Below the pieces are notes generated by a model, which was not told the DNA's origin, searched no databases, and worked only from the letters and a program-made list of their open reading frames with translations. From Thermoplasmata archaeon (GTDB taxonomy: Archaea; Thermoplasmatota; Thermoplasmata; Lutacidiplasmatales; UBA184): DNA of 64,000 nt. This document shows, in pieces, positions 26,549-34,924 of the stretch; the first letter of the stretch is position 1, and the number at the start of each line of letters is the position of its first letter. Both the position numbers and the translations under genes were made by a program. Location of the stretch: assembly GCA_022750115.1 (NCBI GenBank), contig JAKIWI010000003.1, forward strand, positions 98,927-162,926, written 5' to 3'.

Positions 26549-27208
26549 ATGGAGGTCGGGACCGGCGTGATCGACCCCACGTTCTGGGTGGGCCTCGCGA
26601 CGGGGTTGGCCGCCTCGGCGGTCGGTGGGCTCGCACTCTGGTGGGTCGTCAGGAAGCGGCTGCGGGGGTCGGACCTCCCGCTCCCGGAAATCGACCCCCC
26701 ATCCGTGCCGGGGACCGAGGGGCCCTTGTCCCCGAGCGCTCTGCCGCTCGGAGACCGGAGTACCGTGGCCGCGGTCCGCCCAGAAATCGCAGCCCCCCCC
26801 GAGTCCCCGCGCCCGGATGTCGTCGTCCGTCTCTTGTGGGAGGACGGACTTCGGACGTCGGAACGACTCCTGATTCACGTCGCACGCCAGGGGGTACTTG
26901 GCCCGGAGGAGGTCGCCCCCCGCCCTCTGTGCCAGGCGGGGATGATCGAGGCTCTCGGGGTGAGCCAAGGGGCGTTGACCGGAGTGCTCCGCCGACTGGT
27001 CGCCGGCCAGGTATTGCGAGAGTCGCGGGAGCACGTTCGCGGGATCGACCGCCGGGTCAAGGTCTACCGCCTTACGCCGGCCGGGGAGCGACTGGTCCGA
27101 CAGATCCGGTCGCGCCGCCCGACGCTTGCGCCGTCTGGCCCGCCGGTCCGAAGTTTCCCGGCGCGCGACGAGTCGCTGCCCCGAGTTCAGATCGTACCGC
27201 CGCCCTGA
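26549..27208 (+). CDS. Membrane-anchored winged-helix DNA-binding protein
   Basis: A 219-residue protein with one N-terminal membrane helix (WVGLATGLAASAVGGLALWWVV, about residues 13-34), a proline-rich linker, and a MarR/ArsR-like winged helix at about residues 90-180: LIHVARQGVLG...CQAGMIEALGVSQGALTGVLRRLVAGQVL (recognition helix) and RRVKVYRLTPAGERLV (wing). Such tethered regulators are common in Thermoplasmata. It begins 50 nt after the kelch protein, on the same strand, so the two may be linked functionally: a surface protein and a membrane-bound regulator. Confidence 0.75.
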   Translation: MEVGTGVIDPTFWVGLATGLAASAVGGLALWWVVRKRLRGSDLPLPEIDPPSVPGTEGPLSPSALPLGDRSTVAAVRPEIAAPPESPRPDVVVRLLWEDGLRTSERLLIHVARQGVLGPEEVAPRPLCQAGMIEALGVSQGALTGVLRRLVAGQVLRESREHVRGIDRRVKVYRLTPAGERLVRQIRSRRPTLAPSGPPVRSFPARDESLPRVQIVPPP

Positions 27209-27253
27209 CGCGCGCCGGCGAGCCCGACCGGACCGGGAACCGGCTCCGGTCGG

Positions 27254-27859
27254 TCAGGTGTGGTACCGGCCCTCCACCCGCTCGAAGCTCGGGCCCCGCG
27301 GGTTGGCAACGAACGGCCAGGACGGGAACGTCGGGTGGGAGGCGAGCGCGGCCGCGTGGTCATGCGGGAGATGGATCCACGTCGGGCGGACTCCGGCGGG
27401 GGTGCCTCGGACGTAAAGCAGCGTCGCCCCGAGCCACCCCTGGTCGACGACCGGCCGGCGGAACGCCGTCCACGGAACGAACCAGGTCTCGAGGGTCGAG
27501 GCGAAGTGGACGCCGCTCGCCTCGAACCCGATCTTGCGGACGTCGAATGCGGCGCTCGTGACGCCTCCCGCCACGACGAACGCGAACGAGCCGACGACGA
27601 CCCAGATCCACGGCAGCGGCGGCGTCCCGAGCGGGTCGCCCACCGCCCCGCCGACGGTCACGACGGAGGCGACGAGCAGGTTCGTGAGCGGGAGGACGGC
27701 AGCGCCCACCAGCGCCGCGAACAGGTAGATCGAGACGACCGTGCGGCGCGGGACCCAGACGACGCCCCCGGGCACCCGGGTCGTCGGCATCGGGTCGAGC
27801 GGCGGCAACGGGGGAATGACCCCGACGGGGCGGACCATCTCGGGCGGCGCGCCTGCCAT
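27254..27859 (-). CDS. Two-helix membrane protein with PH-like C-terminal domain
   Basis: A 201-residue protein. After a proline-rich start come two helices (VVSIYLFAALVGAAVLPLTNLLVASVV and LPWIWVVVGSFAFVVAGGVTSAAF), then a ~90-residue soluble domain (FDVRKIGFEASGVHFASTLETWFVPWTAFRRPVV...) whose strand pattern is like bacterial PH-type domains that follow two membrane helices. Function is not known. It converges with the winged-helix gene and diverges from the CoA-binding protein gene. Confidence 0.65.
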   Translation of the reverse strand: MAGAPPEMVRPVGVIPPLPPLDPMPTTRVPGGVVWVPRRTVVSIYLFAALVGAAVLPLTNLLVASVVTVGGAVGDPLGTPPLPWIWVVVGSFAFVVAGGVTSAAFDVRKIGFEASGVHFASTLETWFVPWTAFRRPVVDQGWLGATLLYVRGTPAGVRPTWIHLPHDHAAALASHPTFPSWPFVANPRGPSFERVEGRYHT

Positions 27860-28040
27860 CGAACCCTCCCGGGGTGGAACGCCTTCCAGCGCCGGGACCC
27901 CTGCGCTCGAGTTCTAGCCCCGTTCCCCCTCAAGAGCTTGCGCCCCCGCTCGCACTCGGAGCGCCCCGGTGGGCCTGCCGATCGGACCTCGCGCTGGGCG
28001 GCCGTCACCCTCTTGAGTGCCCCCCGGGTCCGACCAGCCG

Positions 28041-28478
28041 ATGGACCCGGACGACGCGCGGGTGCGCGACATCCTGACGCGCGCCGAGACCATCGCGGTC
28101 GTTGGACTCTCGGACAAGCCCGAGCGGGATTCGAACGAGGTCGCGCGCTACCTCCAGTCGGTCGGCTACCGGATCGTGCCCGTGAACCCCGTTCTCACGG
28201 AGGTGCTCGGCGAGCGGGCGTACCCGAGCCTTTCCGCCGTTCCGGCCGATGTTCGTGTCGACATCGCCGATGTCTTCCGGCGGCCCGACCAAGTGGTGCC
28301 GGTCGTCCAGGAAGCGATCGAGCGCCGCGTCCCGACGATCTGGCTGCAGCTCGGGGTGGCGAACGCCGAAGCGGCCGCGAAGGCGGGGGCGTCCGGTTCG
28401 GTCGCCTACTTCGAGAACCGCTGCATCATGGTCGAGCACCGACGCCTGAAGGTTCCTCCCAAACGGAGACCTGCGTAG
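28041..28478 (+). CDS. CoA-binding domain protein
   Basis: A 145-residue single-domain protein of the CoA_binding_2 (YccU-like) family with a Rossmann fold. The opening IAVVGLSDKPERDSNEVARYLQSVGYRIVPVNP and the late IWLQLGVANAEAAAKAGASG...CIMVEHRRL are hallmarks. Related proteins bind coenzyme A; biological role is mostly unproven. ATG 28041 fits the family N-terminus; an in-frame GTG at about 28017 would add eight residues. The next gene starts 4 nt after its stop. Confidence 0.85.
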   Translation: MDPDDARVRDILTRAETIAVVGLSDKPERDSNEVARYLQSVGYRIVPVNPVLTEVLGERAYPSLSAVPADVRVDIADVFRRPDQVVPVVQEAIERRVPTIWLQLGVANAEAAAKAGASGSVAYFENRCIMVEHRRLKVPPKRRPA

Positions 28479-28482
28479 GTCG

Positions 28483-29268
28483 ATGGCGAGCGCTGCGATT
28501 CCGGGAGCCGGCCTCCCGGCGCCGGTCGCGCCAGCGGTCCCCGCTCCCGCCCGGGTGGGCGACGTTGTCGACGACGGCGTGGTGCGAAAGGTCGGCGTCC
28601 GAGCGGCCCGATGGACCGTCCATGGGTTCGCGAAGGTCACCGGCGAGGTCGACGTCGACACCTGGGTCGTCGAGGGGACGGCTTCGGTGGGCGGAAAGGT
28701 GAGCGCGAGCGACGTCCGCGCGAGCGGCACGTTGGAACTCTCCGCCGACGCCTCGGTGGCCCACCTCCTCTCGCTCGATGGGAACGCGCATGTCGTCCGC
28801 GCCCTGCATGCCGGCGACATCGACGCGAAGGGTTCGCTCCGCGTCGGCGGCGCCGTCGACGTCGACCGCGCCGTCCTCTGGAGGGGAACGCTAGAGGTCG
28901 GCGGCGCCCTGAAGGCGTCGCGGCTCGCCGGCGAAGGCCGCCTTGAGGTCACGGGGGCGGTCGCCGCGAAGGAGGTCGACCTCGTGCTGGAGCAGTCCTC
29001 CACTGTCCGCTCGATCACCGCCGAGACGGTGCGGGTCCGGGTGCGCCATCGGCCACTCCGGGAACCGCCGTTCCTCACCGCCGAGCGGATCGACGCCGAC
29101 ATGGTCGAGCTCGAAGGGGTCCACCTCGACTACCTCCGCGCCTCGCAGATCATCGCCGGCCCGGGCTGCCAGATCGCGCGCTTCGATGGACGCGTCGTTC
29201 GGAAGCACCCGACCGCACGGCTCGGCCCCTCCTCCATCTCCGTGCGGCCCCACGGGCTCTGGGCCTGA
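28483..29268 (+). CDS. Bactofilin-like (polymer-forming) beta-helical protein
   Basis: A 261-residue protein whose residues ~30-200 are short repeats of about 6-17 residues rich in Val, Gly, Ala and Asp, e.g. WTVHGFAKVTGEVDVDTWVVEGTASVGGKVSASDVRASGTLEL. This is the pattern of right-handed beta-helices as in bactofilins and related polymer-forming cytoskeletal proteins. The last ~60 residues (RPLREPPFLTAERIDADMVELEGVHL...) resemble the flanking part of the archaeal/bacterial family. It could form filaments or a scaffold. Start ATG 28483 lies 4 nt after the CoA-binding gene, so the two are probably co-transcribed. Confidence 0.7.
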   Translation: MASAAIPGAGLPAPVAPAVPAPARVGDVVDDGVVRKVGVRAARWTVHGFAKVTGEVDVDTWVVEGTASVGGKVSASDVRASGTLELSADASVAHLLSLDGNAHVVRALHAGDIDAKGSLRVGGAVDVDRAVLWRGTLEVGGALKASRLAGEGRLEVTGAVAAKEVDLVLEQSSTVRSITAETVRVRVRHRPLREPPFLTAERIDADMVELEGVHLDYLRASQIIAGPGCQIARFDGRVVRKHPTARLGPSSISVRPHGLWA

Positions 29269-29292
29269 ACCTCGAAAAAATCAGCCCGCCCC

Positions 29293-29300
29293 TTTTTAAG
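29293..29300 (+). promoter_or_regulatory. TATA box for ileS
   Basis: TTTTTAAG precedes ATG 29324 by about 24-30 nt, so the ileS message is probably leaderless. An ATG at 29316 is out of frame. Confidence 0.55.
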
Positions 29301-29323
29301 GGGGGCGGGAGCACCATGGGGCG

Positions 29324-32290
29324 ATGGCGGCTCCGGAGGGCGAAGTACGGGCTCCGAACGCCAACTTTCCGGAGATCGCCAAACGCGTACGCGCCTACTG
29401 GGAGTCGGCGGGCGTCCCCGAGCTCGCGATGTCGGGCCACCCGAACGGCCCGGTGTTCCGGTTCACCGAGGGGCCTCCGACCGCGAACGGGGCCCCCCAC
29501 GTCGGCCACGTGATCTCGCGGACGCTCAAGGACGTCCACCTCCGCTACCGGCGACTGCGCGGCGACCGGATCGTCTCGCCGATGGCCGGCTGGGACTGCC
29601 ACGGCCTCCCCGTCGAGATCGAGGTCGAGAAGCGCCACGGCCTCAAGTCGAAGAAGGAGATCGAGGCGTTCGGCGTCGGCCGCTTCTGCGACGAATGCCG
29701 CTCGAGCACGCTCGCCGTGGCGTCCGTCTGGGAGGAGATGAGCCACCGGCTCGGGTACTGGCTCGACTATCGGCGCCCGTACTCCACGATGAGCGCCCCG
29801 TACATCGAGAGCGTCTGGTGGTCGCTGAAGGAGCTCCACGCCAAGGGCCTGCTCGAGAAGGGGTACTACGTCCTCCCCTACTGCCCCCGGTGCGAGACGC
29901 CGCTCTCCTCGCACGAGGTCGCCCAGGGGTACCGCGACACGACCGACCCGTCGGTCACCATCCGATTCCCCCTGCTCGCGCCGGGCGAGGAACGGCCGGC
30001 GTCGCTGCTCGTCTGGACGACGACGCCCTGGACGCTCCCCGCGAACCTGCTCGTCGCGGCGAACCCGACGATTCCGTACGTCGGCGTGCGCTCCGCCGAG
30101 GGGGGAGAGGAGATCCTCGCGGAGGCCGCGGTCCCCCGGTACTATCCCGACGGGGCGGTCGTGGTCCACCGGTACGAGGCGCGGGACCTCGCGGGGCGCG
30201 AGTACGAGCCACCGTTCCCGTTCGCGGGCGAGGGCGCCGGCCGGTACCGGGTCGTCCTCGACACGATGGTCGACCCCGCCGAGGGGACCGGCTTCGTCCA
30301 CATTGCGCCGAGCTTCGGTCCCGAGGACCAGCGGATCGGCGCGCGCGAAGGGGTGGGCGTCTACGACCCGCTCGATAGCCGCGGCGTGTTCACGCGCGCC
30401 GTCTCGCTCGTCACGGGAAAGTCGTTCAAGGCCTCCGACCCGATCCTCCTGAAGGACCTCGTGGAGCGCGGCAAGCTCGCCCGCAGCGAGACGATTCGCC
30501 ACCCCTACCCGTTCTGCTGGCGGTGCGGGACCGCCCTGATGTTCCGGGCGATCGACTCCTGGTTCGTCCGCACGAGCCGCTTCAACGAGCGGCTCGTGAA
30601 GAACAACCGGACCGTCACGTGGGTGCCCGAGCATCTGCGCGACGGGCGGTTCGGCAACTTCCTGACCGAGGCGAAAGACTGGGCGCTGTCGCGCAACCGG
30701 TACTGGGGCACCCCGCTCCCCGTCTGGGTCTGCCCGGTTGGCCACGCGACGTGCATCGGCAGCTTCGCCGAGCTCGGGCGACGCTCGGGGCACAAGCTCC
30801 CCGACGGCTTCGACCCGCACCGCGTCACGGTCGATGCGATCCATTTCCCGTGCGCCACCTGCGGGGCAGAGGCGAAGCGCGAGCCGTACACGATCGACGC
30901 GTGGTACGACAGCGGCGCAGCGCCGTTCGCGCAGTTCCACTACCCGTTCGAGCCCGGCCCGTTCGACCCGACGGTCCCGCTCGATTTCGTGGCGGAGGGC
31001 CTCGACCAGACCCGGGGCTGGTTCTACACGATGCTCGTGCTCGCGACCGCTCTCTTCGACCGGCCGGCGTACAAGGTCGCGATCGCGAACGGCCTCGTCA
31101 TGGACGACTCTGGCCAAAAGATGAGCAAATCGAAGGGGAACGCCGTCGAGCCGCTCGCGCTCCTCGACCGGCACGGGGGCGATGTGCTCCGCTGGGCATT
31201 CCTCACCGCCGACTACACGGAGGCGACGAAGCTCCGCGAGAGCGACATCGGCCCGAGCGCGGCGCGCGTCCTCGGCACGCTGTTCCACGTCTACGCGTTC
31301 TACAAGCAGAACGCCACGGCCGATGGCCTGCGGCCGGCCCACGAGGCGCCCAAACCGAGCGGCCTCCTCGACCGGTGGCTCCTCTCGCGGCTCGACACCA
31401 CGGTCCGAGAAACGACGTCCGCTCTGGACGCCTACGACCCACGTCGCGGGGCCGCCGCGATCCGCTCGCTCGTCGACGACCTGAGCACGTGGTACCTGCG
31501 GCGTTCGCGCCCGCGGTTCTGGACCGACGCCGACCCCGCCGACCGGAAGGCGGCGAACGACACGCTCTCCTTCACGCTCGGTTCGCTCGCGCGGCTCCTG
31601 GCGCCGTTCACGCCGTTCGCGGCGGAGCACCTCTACCAGGAGCTGTACGGCCTCGGCTTCGTCGACCCGACCGCCTCGGTGCACCTGACCCGCTGGCCGA
31701 CATCGAACTCCCACTTCGACGGCCCTTTGAACACGGCGATGGCGGCGCTGCGCGCCGAGGTCGAGGTCGGCCGCGAGCTGCGCCAGCGGGCGGCCGTGAA
31801 GTCGAGAATCCCGCTCGAGACGTTCGTCGTCTTCTCCGACGCCCTCGCCCCGCTCGGGAAGGCGGGCGACCAGATCGTCGCCGACGAACTGAACGTGCGC
31901 GTGGTGCTCCGGCTTCCGCGGCCGAACGCGGGCCAGTTCGGCCCTCCGACGTACGTGGTGCGTCCCGGGGAGAACGGCGTCGCCTATGCCCTGAGCGCCG
32001 TCCCGACGCCCGAACTCCACCGCGAGGGCCTGGTCCGCGAGTCGCTGCGGCGGCTCCAGCAGGCCCGCAAGGAGACCGGACTCGAGTTCACCGACCACAT
32101 CGACCTCACGCTCCACGCCGACCCCGGTCTCCGGGAACCGCTCGAGGCGGCGAAGGAGCGGCTCGCGAGCGACCTCCTCGCCGACTCGGTGACGTTCGTC
32201 GCGGACGACCCCGGGGACGACCCGGCCTTCCGCTCCTGGGAGATCGAGGGACTGCGCCTGGCCGGGCGGATCCGGCGCCCCGTGGTCTAG
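29324..32290 (+). CDS. ileS: Isoleucyl-tRNA synthetase
   Basis: Class I aminoacyl-tRNA synthetase of 988 residues that charges tRNA-Ile and edits valine. The HIGH-type motif (PTANGAPHVGHV) is at about residues 52-63, the KMSKS motif (QKMSKSKGN) at about 597, with the editing CP1 domain between them (the TTPWTLPANLLV motif is visible). Zinc-type cysteine pairs occur in CDEC, CPRC, CWRC and CATC. The C-terminal part after ~660 is the anticodon-binding helical domain followed by a mixed domain as in archaeal/eukaryotic-type IleRS. Its stop overlaps by 4 nt the stop of the convergent AMMECR1 gene. Confidence 0.97.
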   Translation: MAAPEGEVRAPNANFPEIAKRVRAYWESAGVPELAMSGHPNGPVFRFTEGPPTANGAPHVGHVISRTLKDVHLRYRRLRGDRIVSPMAGWDCHGLPVEIEVEKRHGLKSKKEIEAFGVGRFCDECRSSTLAVASVWEEMSHRLGYWLDYRRPYSTMSAPYIESVWWSLKELHAKGLLEKGYYVLPYCPRCETPLSSHEVAQGYRDTTDPSVTIRFPLLAPGEERPASLLVWTTTPWTLPANLLVAANPTIPYVGVRSAEGGEEILAEAAVPRYYPDGAVVVHRYEARDLAGREYEPPFPFAGEGAGRYRVVLDTMVDPAEGTGFVHIAPSFGPEDQRIGAREGVGVYDPLDSRGVFTRAVSLVTGKSFKASDPILLKDLVERGKLARSETIRHPYPFCWRCGTALMFRAIDSWFVRTSRFNERLVKNNRTVTWVPEHLRDGRFGNFLTEAKDWALSRNRYWGTPLPVWVCPVGHATCIGSFAELGRRSGHKLPDGFDPHRVTVDAIHFPCATCGAEAKREPYTIDAWYDSGAAPFAQFHYPFEPGPFDPTVPLDFVAEGLDQTRGWFYTMLVLATALFDRPAYKVAIANGLVMDDSGQKMSKSKGNAVEPLALLDRHGGDVLRWAFLTADYTEATKLRESDIGPSAARVLGTLFHVYAFYKQNATADGLRPAHEAPKPSGLLDRWLLSRLDTTVRETTSALDAYDPRRGAAAIRSLVDDLSTWYLRRSRPRFWTDADPADRKAANDTLSFTLGSLARLLAPFTPFAAEHLYQELYGLGFVDPTASVHLTRWPTSNSHFDGPLNTAMAALRAEVEVGRELRQRAAVKSRIPLETFVVFSDALAPLGKAGDQIVADELNVRVVLRLPRPNAGQFGPPTYVVRPGENGVAYALSAVPTPELHREGLVRESLRRLQQARKETGLEFTDHIDLTLHADPGLREPLEAAKERLASDLLADSVTFVADDPGDDPAFRSWEIEGLRLAGRIRRPVV

Positions 32291-32907
32291 TCGAGCGCCA
32301 CGCGCCGAACGGCGCCGCCGGGAGACTCTTCCCCGAACACCTCGGCCTCGAACCGGCGCACCGTCGTCGCCGGGGAGAGCCACGCCTCGGGCGGGAGGCC
32401 CGCCTTCTCGCACGTCGCCGCGAGGAACTCGGCCGCGTCCCACCCGAACTCCTTCGGCACCTGCGGGAGCAGGAGGCCGCTCGCGCCCGACCGGTCCACG
32501 ATGAGGCCGTCCCGCCCGACGGTGACCTGGCCGATGAGCGCGCGGCGCGGCGTCGCGTCGATCGCTTCGGGGACCGTCAGGACCGACACCTCGACCCGGA
32601 GCGCCTCGAGCTCCATCGCCCGTACGGAGCGGAAACGCGGGTCGTCGAGCGCCGCGGATCGCGCCGCTCGGGGGATGGCGACCCGCAGCGGGAAGACGGC
32701 GCTCGGGAAGCCGATGCAGCCGCGGAGGTCGCCGCTCGGATGGCGACGGAGCGTCACGAAGACGCCGCGCGGCTCGTCGAACACCGCCGGGAGCGGCACC
32801 GTTCGGAACTCGGCGGCCGCGTCGCGGCGCTCGGGGCGCTCGATGCTCGCCACGAGCGCCGAGCGGGCGAGCCGGACCGCCGCGGCGCCGTCCGACTCCG
32901 CGAGCAT
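32287..32907 (-). CDS. AMMECR1-family protein
   Basis: A 206-residue AMMECR1-domain protein. The family signature LRGCIG (in HPSGDLRGCIGFPSAVFPL) is near residues 61-66, and VEVSVLTVPEAI, GLIVDRSGASGLLLPQVPKEFGWDAAEFLAATCEKAGL are all typical. The archaeal structures are known; the function remains unproven, with proposals linked to AMMECR1/MEMO/radical-SAM gene triads, but neither a MEMO nor a radical-SAM gene is in view. It converges with ileS. Confidence 0.9.
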   Translation of the reverse strand: MLAESDGAAAVRLARSALVASIERPERRDAAAEFRTVPLPAVFDEPRGVFVTLRRHPSGDLRGCIGFPSAVFPLRVAIPRAARSAALDDPRFRSVRAMELEALRVEVSVLTVPEAIDATPRRALIGQVTVGRDGLIVDRSGASGLLLPQVPKEFGWDAAEFLAATCEKAGLPPEAWLSPATTVRRFEAEVFGEESPGGAVRRVALD

Positions 32908-32951
32908 AGCGGGGCGGGAGCGCGCCGGCCCTTAACGCGACCCGGCGGACG

Positions 32952-32959
32952 CTTTATAC
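32952..32959 (+). promoter_or_regulatory. TATA box for the L40e gene
   Basis: CTTTATAC about 28-35 nt before ATG 32987, giving a leader of only a few nucleotides, as expected for archaeal ribosomal genes. Confidence 0.65.
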
Positions 32960-32986
32960 CGAACCGAACGTCCCGCGGCGGCCCGT

Positions 32987-33139
32987 ATGCCGTTCCCGGA
33001 AGCCGTCCACCGCCTCCTCGACAAGAAGATCTGCATGAACTGCTCCGCCCGCAACCCCCCGAAGGCGACGCAGTGCCGCAAGTGCGGCTACCACGGCCTG
33101 CGCCCCAAGTCCCGCGAGCGCTCGGGCAAGACCCAGTAG
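32987..33139 (+). CDS. rpl40e: 50S ribosomal protein L40e
   Basis: A 50-residue zinc-ribbon ribosomal protein, found only in archaea and eukaryotes (where it is fused to ubiquitin). Motif C16-x2-C19 ... C30-x2-C33 is complete, within [29 protein letters not shown]. The C-terminus is basic. It is a single-gene unit with a good TATA box 30 nt upstream. It confirms the archaeal origin of the window. Confidence 0.96.
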   Translation: MPFPEAVHRLLDKKICMNCSARNPPKATQCRKCGYHGLRPKSRERSGKTQ

Positions 33140-33144
33140 CGGGG

Positions 33145-33927
33145 TCAGTCCGTCCGCCGTCCCGCGGCCGCGGGGGCATTCCGGTCGGGGACCGGGGTCC
33201 CGCGCCCCATCGCGAGGCGCTTGCGGACCAGGAACTCGAGATTGCGGCGACCGTCGCGCCAGCTCGACAGCTTCGGGGCACCCCATCGCTCGGCGTAGCG
33301 GATCGGGACCTCCTTCAATCGGAGGCCGTTCAACAGCACCTCGAGCTTCAGCTCCTCGCTGAACGGCATCCCGTCCTGCGTGGCGCGAACCCGCGCGAGG
33401 ACCTCCCGTCGGAACACCCACATCCCGCTCTGGCTGTCCGAGAGCGTCCCGCCCGCCGCGCGCAGGTACCGGTGGTACAGGACCTTGAGCACGAAGTTGA
33501 GCGCCCAGTTGCCGACCCGGTGCTCCCGGGTCATCGCCTTCGCATCGAGCTGCTCGAGCCGGTCGCAGGTGATGAAATCGAACCCCTCATCGAGGAGCCG
33601 TCGCACGAGACGCGGGATCTCGTCGACCGGGTACGTGGCATCCCCGTCGGCGGTCGCGATGACGTCGCCCGTCGCCGCGGCGAACCCGGTCTGGTAGGCG
33701 CGGCCGTAGCCTGGTCGGGCCTCGGAGATCACCCGGGCGCCCGCCTTGCGGGCGATCTCGGCGGTCGCGTCGGTCGATGCGCCGTCGACGACGATCATCT
33801 CCCAGTCGATCGGGTCGTCGTGGAACAGGGTCCGGTTCGCCGCGGCCGCGGCGTCCCGGAACGTGTCGAGGACGTGGCCGACCGAGGCGGCCTCGTTGAG
33901 CGTCGGGATGACGAGTGTCCCACGCAT
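33145..33927 (-). CDS. Glycosyltransferase family 2, dolichol-phosphate sugar synthase-like
   Basis: A 260-residue GT-A-fold enzyme. LVIPTLNEAASVGHVLDTF, VVDGASTDATAEIARKAGARVI and the nucleotide-sugar metal site ATADGDATYP (D94-G-D96) identify it as GT2; SQSGMWVFRREVL is also typical of DPM1/archaeal AglD-like enzymes. It has no membrane helices, so it probably makes dolichyl-phosphate-linked sugar at the cytoplasmic face for protein glycosylation. It diverges from the archease gene; both lie symmetrically around a palindromic TATA element. Confidence 0.87.
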   Translation of the reverse strand: MRGTLVIPTLNEAASVGHVLDTFRDAAAAANRTLFHDDPIDWEMIVVDGASTDATAEIARKAGARVISEARPGYGRAYQTGFAAATGDVIATADGDATYPVDEIPRLVRRLLDEGFDFITCDRLEQLDAKAMTREHRVGNWALNFVLKVLYHRYLRAAGGTLSDSQSGMWVFRREVLARVRATQDGMPFSEELKLEVLLNGLRLKEVPIRYAERWGAPKLSSWRDGRRNLEFLVRKRLAMGRGTPVPDRNAPAAAGRRTD

Positions 33928-33952
33928 GGAACGGCGCTCAGAGTCGCGGCTC

Positions 33953-33960
33953 GCTTAAGC
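33953..33960. promoter_or_regulatory. Palindromic TATA element between glycosyltransferase and archease genes
   Basis: GCTTAAGC, a perfect palindrome. Its centre is about 29 nt from the minus-strand ATG (33927) and 26 nt from the plus-strand GTG (33983). One element could thus start leaderless messages in both directions. Confidence 0.55.
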
Positions 33961-33982
33961 CGTTCCTCACGGTCGGCGGGGG

Positions 33983-34420
33983 GTGCAACTTCCCCCGCTT
34001 CCCGCCGGGACCCATTGGGGGAGCTTCCCGACGACCGCGGACACGGGGTTGTGGGCCCGGTCGTCGACGCTCGACGGCCTGTTCACGGGTCTGGGGACGG
34101 GTCTGTTCGCCGCGATGACCGACCTTCGCCGCGTCACTCCCCGGGAGGTCCGGTCCGTCCGGACCCGCGGGGCGGGGGTCTCCGAACTGGTGGTCGCGTT
34201 CCTCTCCGAGCTCATCGTGCTCGAGGACTCGGAACGGTTCGTCGCGCGGCGCGTCGCCGCCCACGTGACCCGCGGAGCCCAGTCGGTGACGGCCCGGGCG
34301 TACGGGGAGCCGTGGGACGCGGCGCGGCACGAACGCCGCAAGGAAGTGAAGGCCGTGACGATGCATCGCCTCCGCGTCTCCGCCTCCCCGCCGAGGGCGC
34401 GCGTGATCCTCGACATCTAG
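33983..34420 (+). CDS. Archease (RtcB ligase activator)
   Basis: A 145-residue archease, the metal-binding helper of the RNA ligase RtcB in tRNA splicing. The family pattern is well kept: TTADTGLWARSSTLDGLFTGLGTGLFAAMTDL, VVAFLSELIVLEDSERFVARRV, AKAYGE-like TARAYGEPWD, HERRKEVKAVTMH and the terminal ILDI with its final metal-binding Asp. The first Asp (D20, in TAD) and the C-terminal Asp are the expected ligands. GTG 33983 is chosen for its 26-nt distance from the TATA element and because it gives a family-like length. RtcB is not in the window. Confidence 0.9.
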   Translation: MQLPPLPAGTHWGSFPTTADTGLWARSSTLDGLFTGLGTGLFAAMTDLRRVTPREVRSVRTRGAGVSELVVAFLSELIVLEDSERFVARRVAAHVTRGAQSVTARAYGEPWDAARHERRKEVKAVTMHRLRVSASPPRARVILDI

Positions 34421-34459
34421 GCCGACGCATCGTTATCCCCGGGCCCGTCTAGCCCGGCC

Positions 34460-34924
34460 ATGGCCCGACGGCCGACCCCGCCCAAGATCCACCTCAACAA
34501 CCCGCGCCTGCTCGTCCTCGATTTCGAGCGCAGCTGGAAGTTCTACACGAAGGTTCTCGGTCTTGGCTCGGTGAGCGGGGACGGAAATCCGCCGTACGGC
34601 GAGGTCGGCACGCCGGAGCGATCCGTCGGCATCTTCCTGAGGGCCGCGATGGACGACCTGCTCGGCCCCGCCGTGGCGGGCGCCGGTCCGAAGGACGCGG
34701 TCTCGCTGATCTTCGAGGTCCCGGACGTCGACGAGCGATTCCGGGCCCTGCAGGCCGCGGACGTGGAGATCCTCATCGCGCCGACCAACCGGCCCCTCTG
34801 GGGCCTGCGGACCTTGCACCTGCGGGACCCCGACGGCAACCTCGTCGAGCTGTACACGCGGCTCCCGCCGCCGCCGAAGGCGACGCCGAAGCGCTCTACG
34901 GGATCCGCTCGCCGATCGCGGTGA
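34460..34924 (+). CDS. VOC (glyoxalase/bleomycin resistance) superfamily protein
   Basis: A 154-residue two-module VOC protein. LLVLDFERSWKFYTKVLGLG opens the first beta-alpha-beta-beta-beta unit and LRDPDGNLVELYTRLP closes the second; the terminal Glu is a usual metal ligand. Possible roles include metabolite isomerisation, dioxygenation or antibiotic binding. The C-terminal ~18 residues are basic. ATG 34460 lies 24 nt from a TATA-like GTTATCC (about 34435). The end overlaps the convergent class V aminotransferase gene by 29 nt. Confidence 0.8.
   Translation: MARRPTPPKIHLNNPRLLVLDFERSWKFYTKVLGLGSVSGDGNPPYGEVGTPERSVGIFLRAAMDDLLGPAVAGAGPKDAVSLIFEVPDVDERFRALQAADVEILIAPTNRPLWGLRTLHLRDPDGNLVELYTRLPPPPKATPKRSTGSARRSR

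Noticed and set aside
28121-28145. T-loop-like GGGATTCGAACG resembling part of a tRNA
   Set aside because: It is inside the CoA-binding gene and no acceptor or anticodon stem can be folded around it.
29150-32443. 1097-codon frame on the minus strand over ileS
   Set aside because: Antisense shadow of isoleucyl-tRNA synthetase with Arg/Val/Glu-rich composition typical of high-GC complement frames.
30523-34452. 1309-codon plus-strand frame
   Set aside because: Out-of-frame shadow crossing ileS, AMMECR1, L40e and archease; composition almost all Arg, Pro, Gly and Ala.
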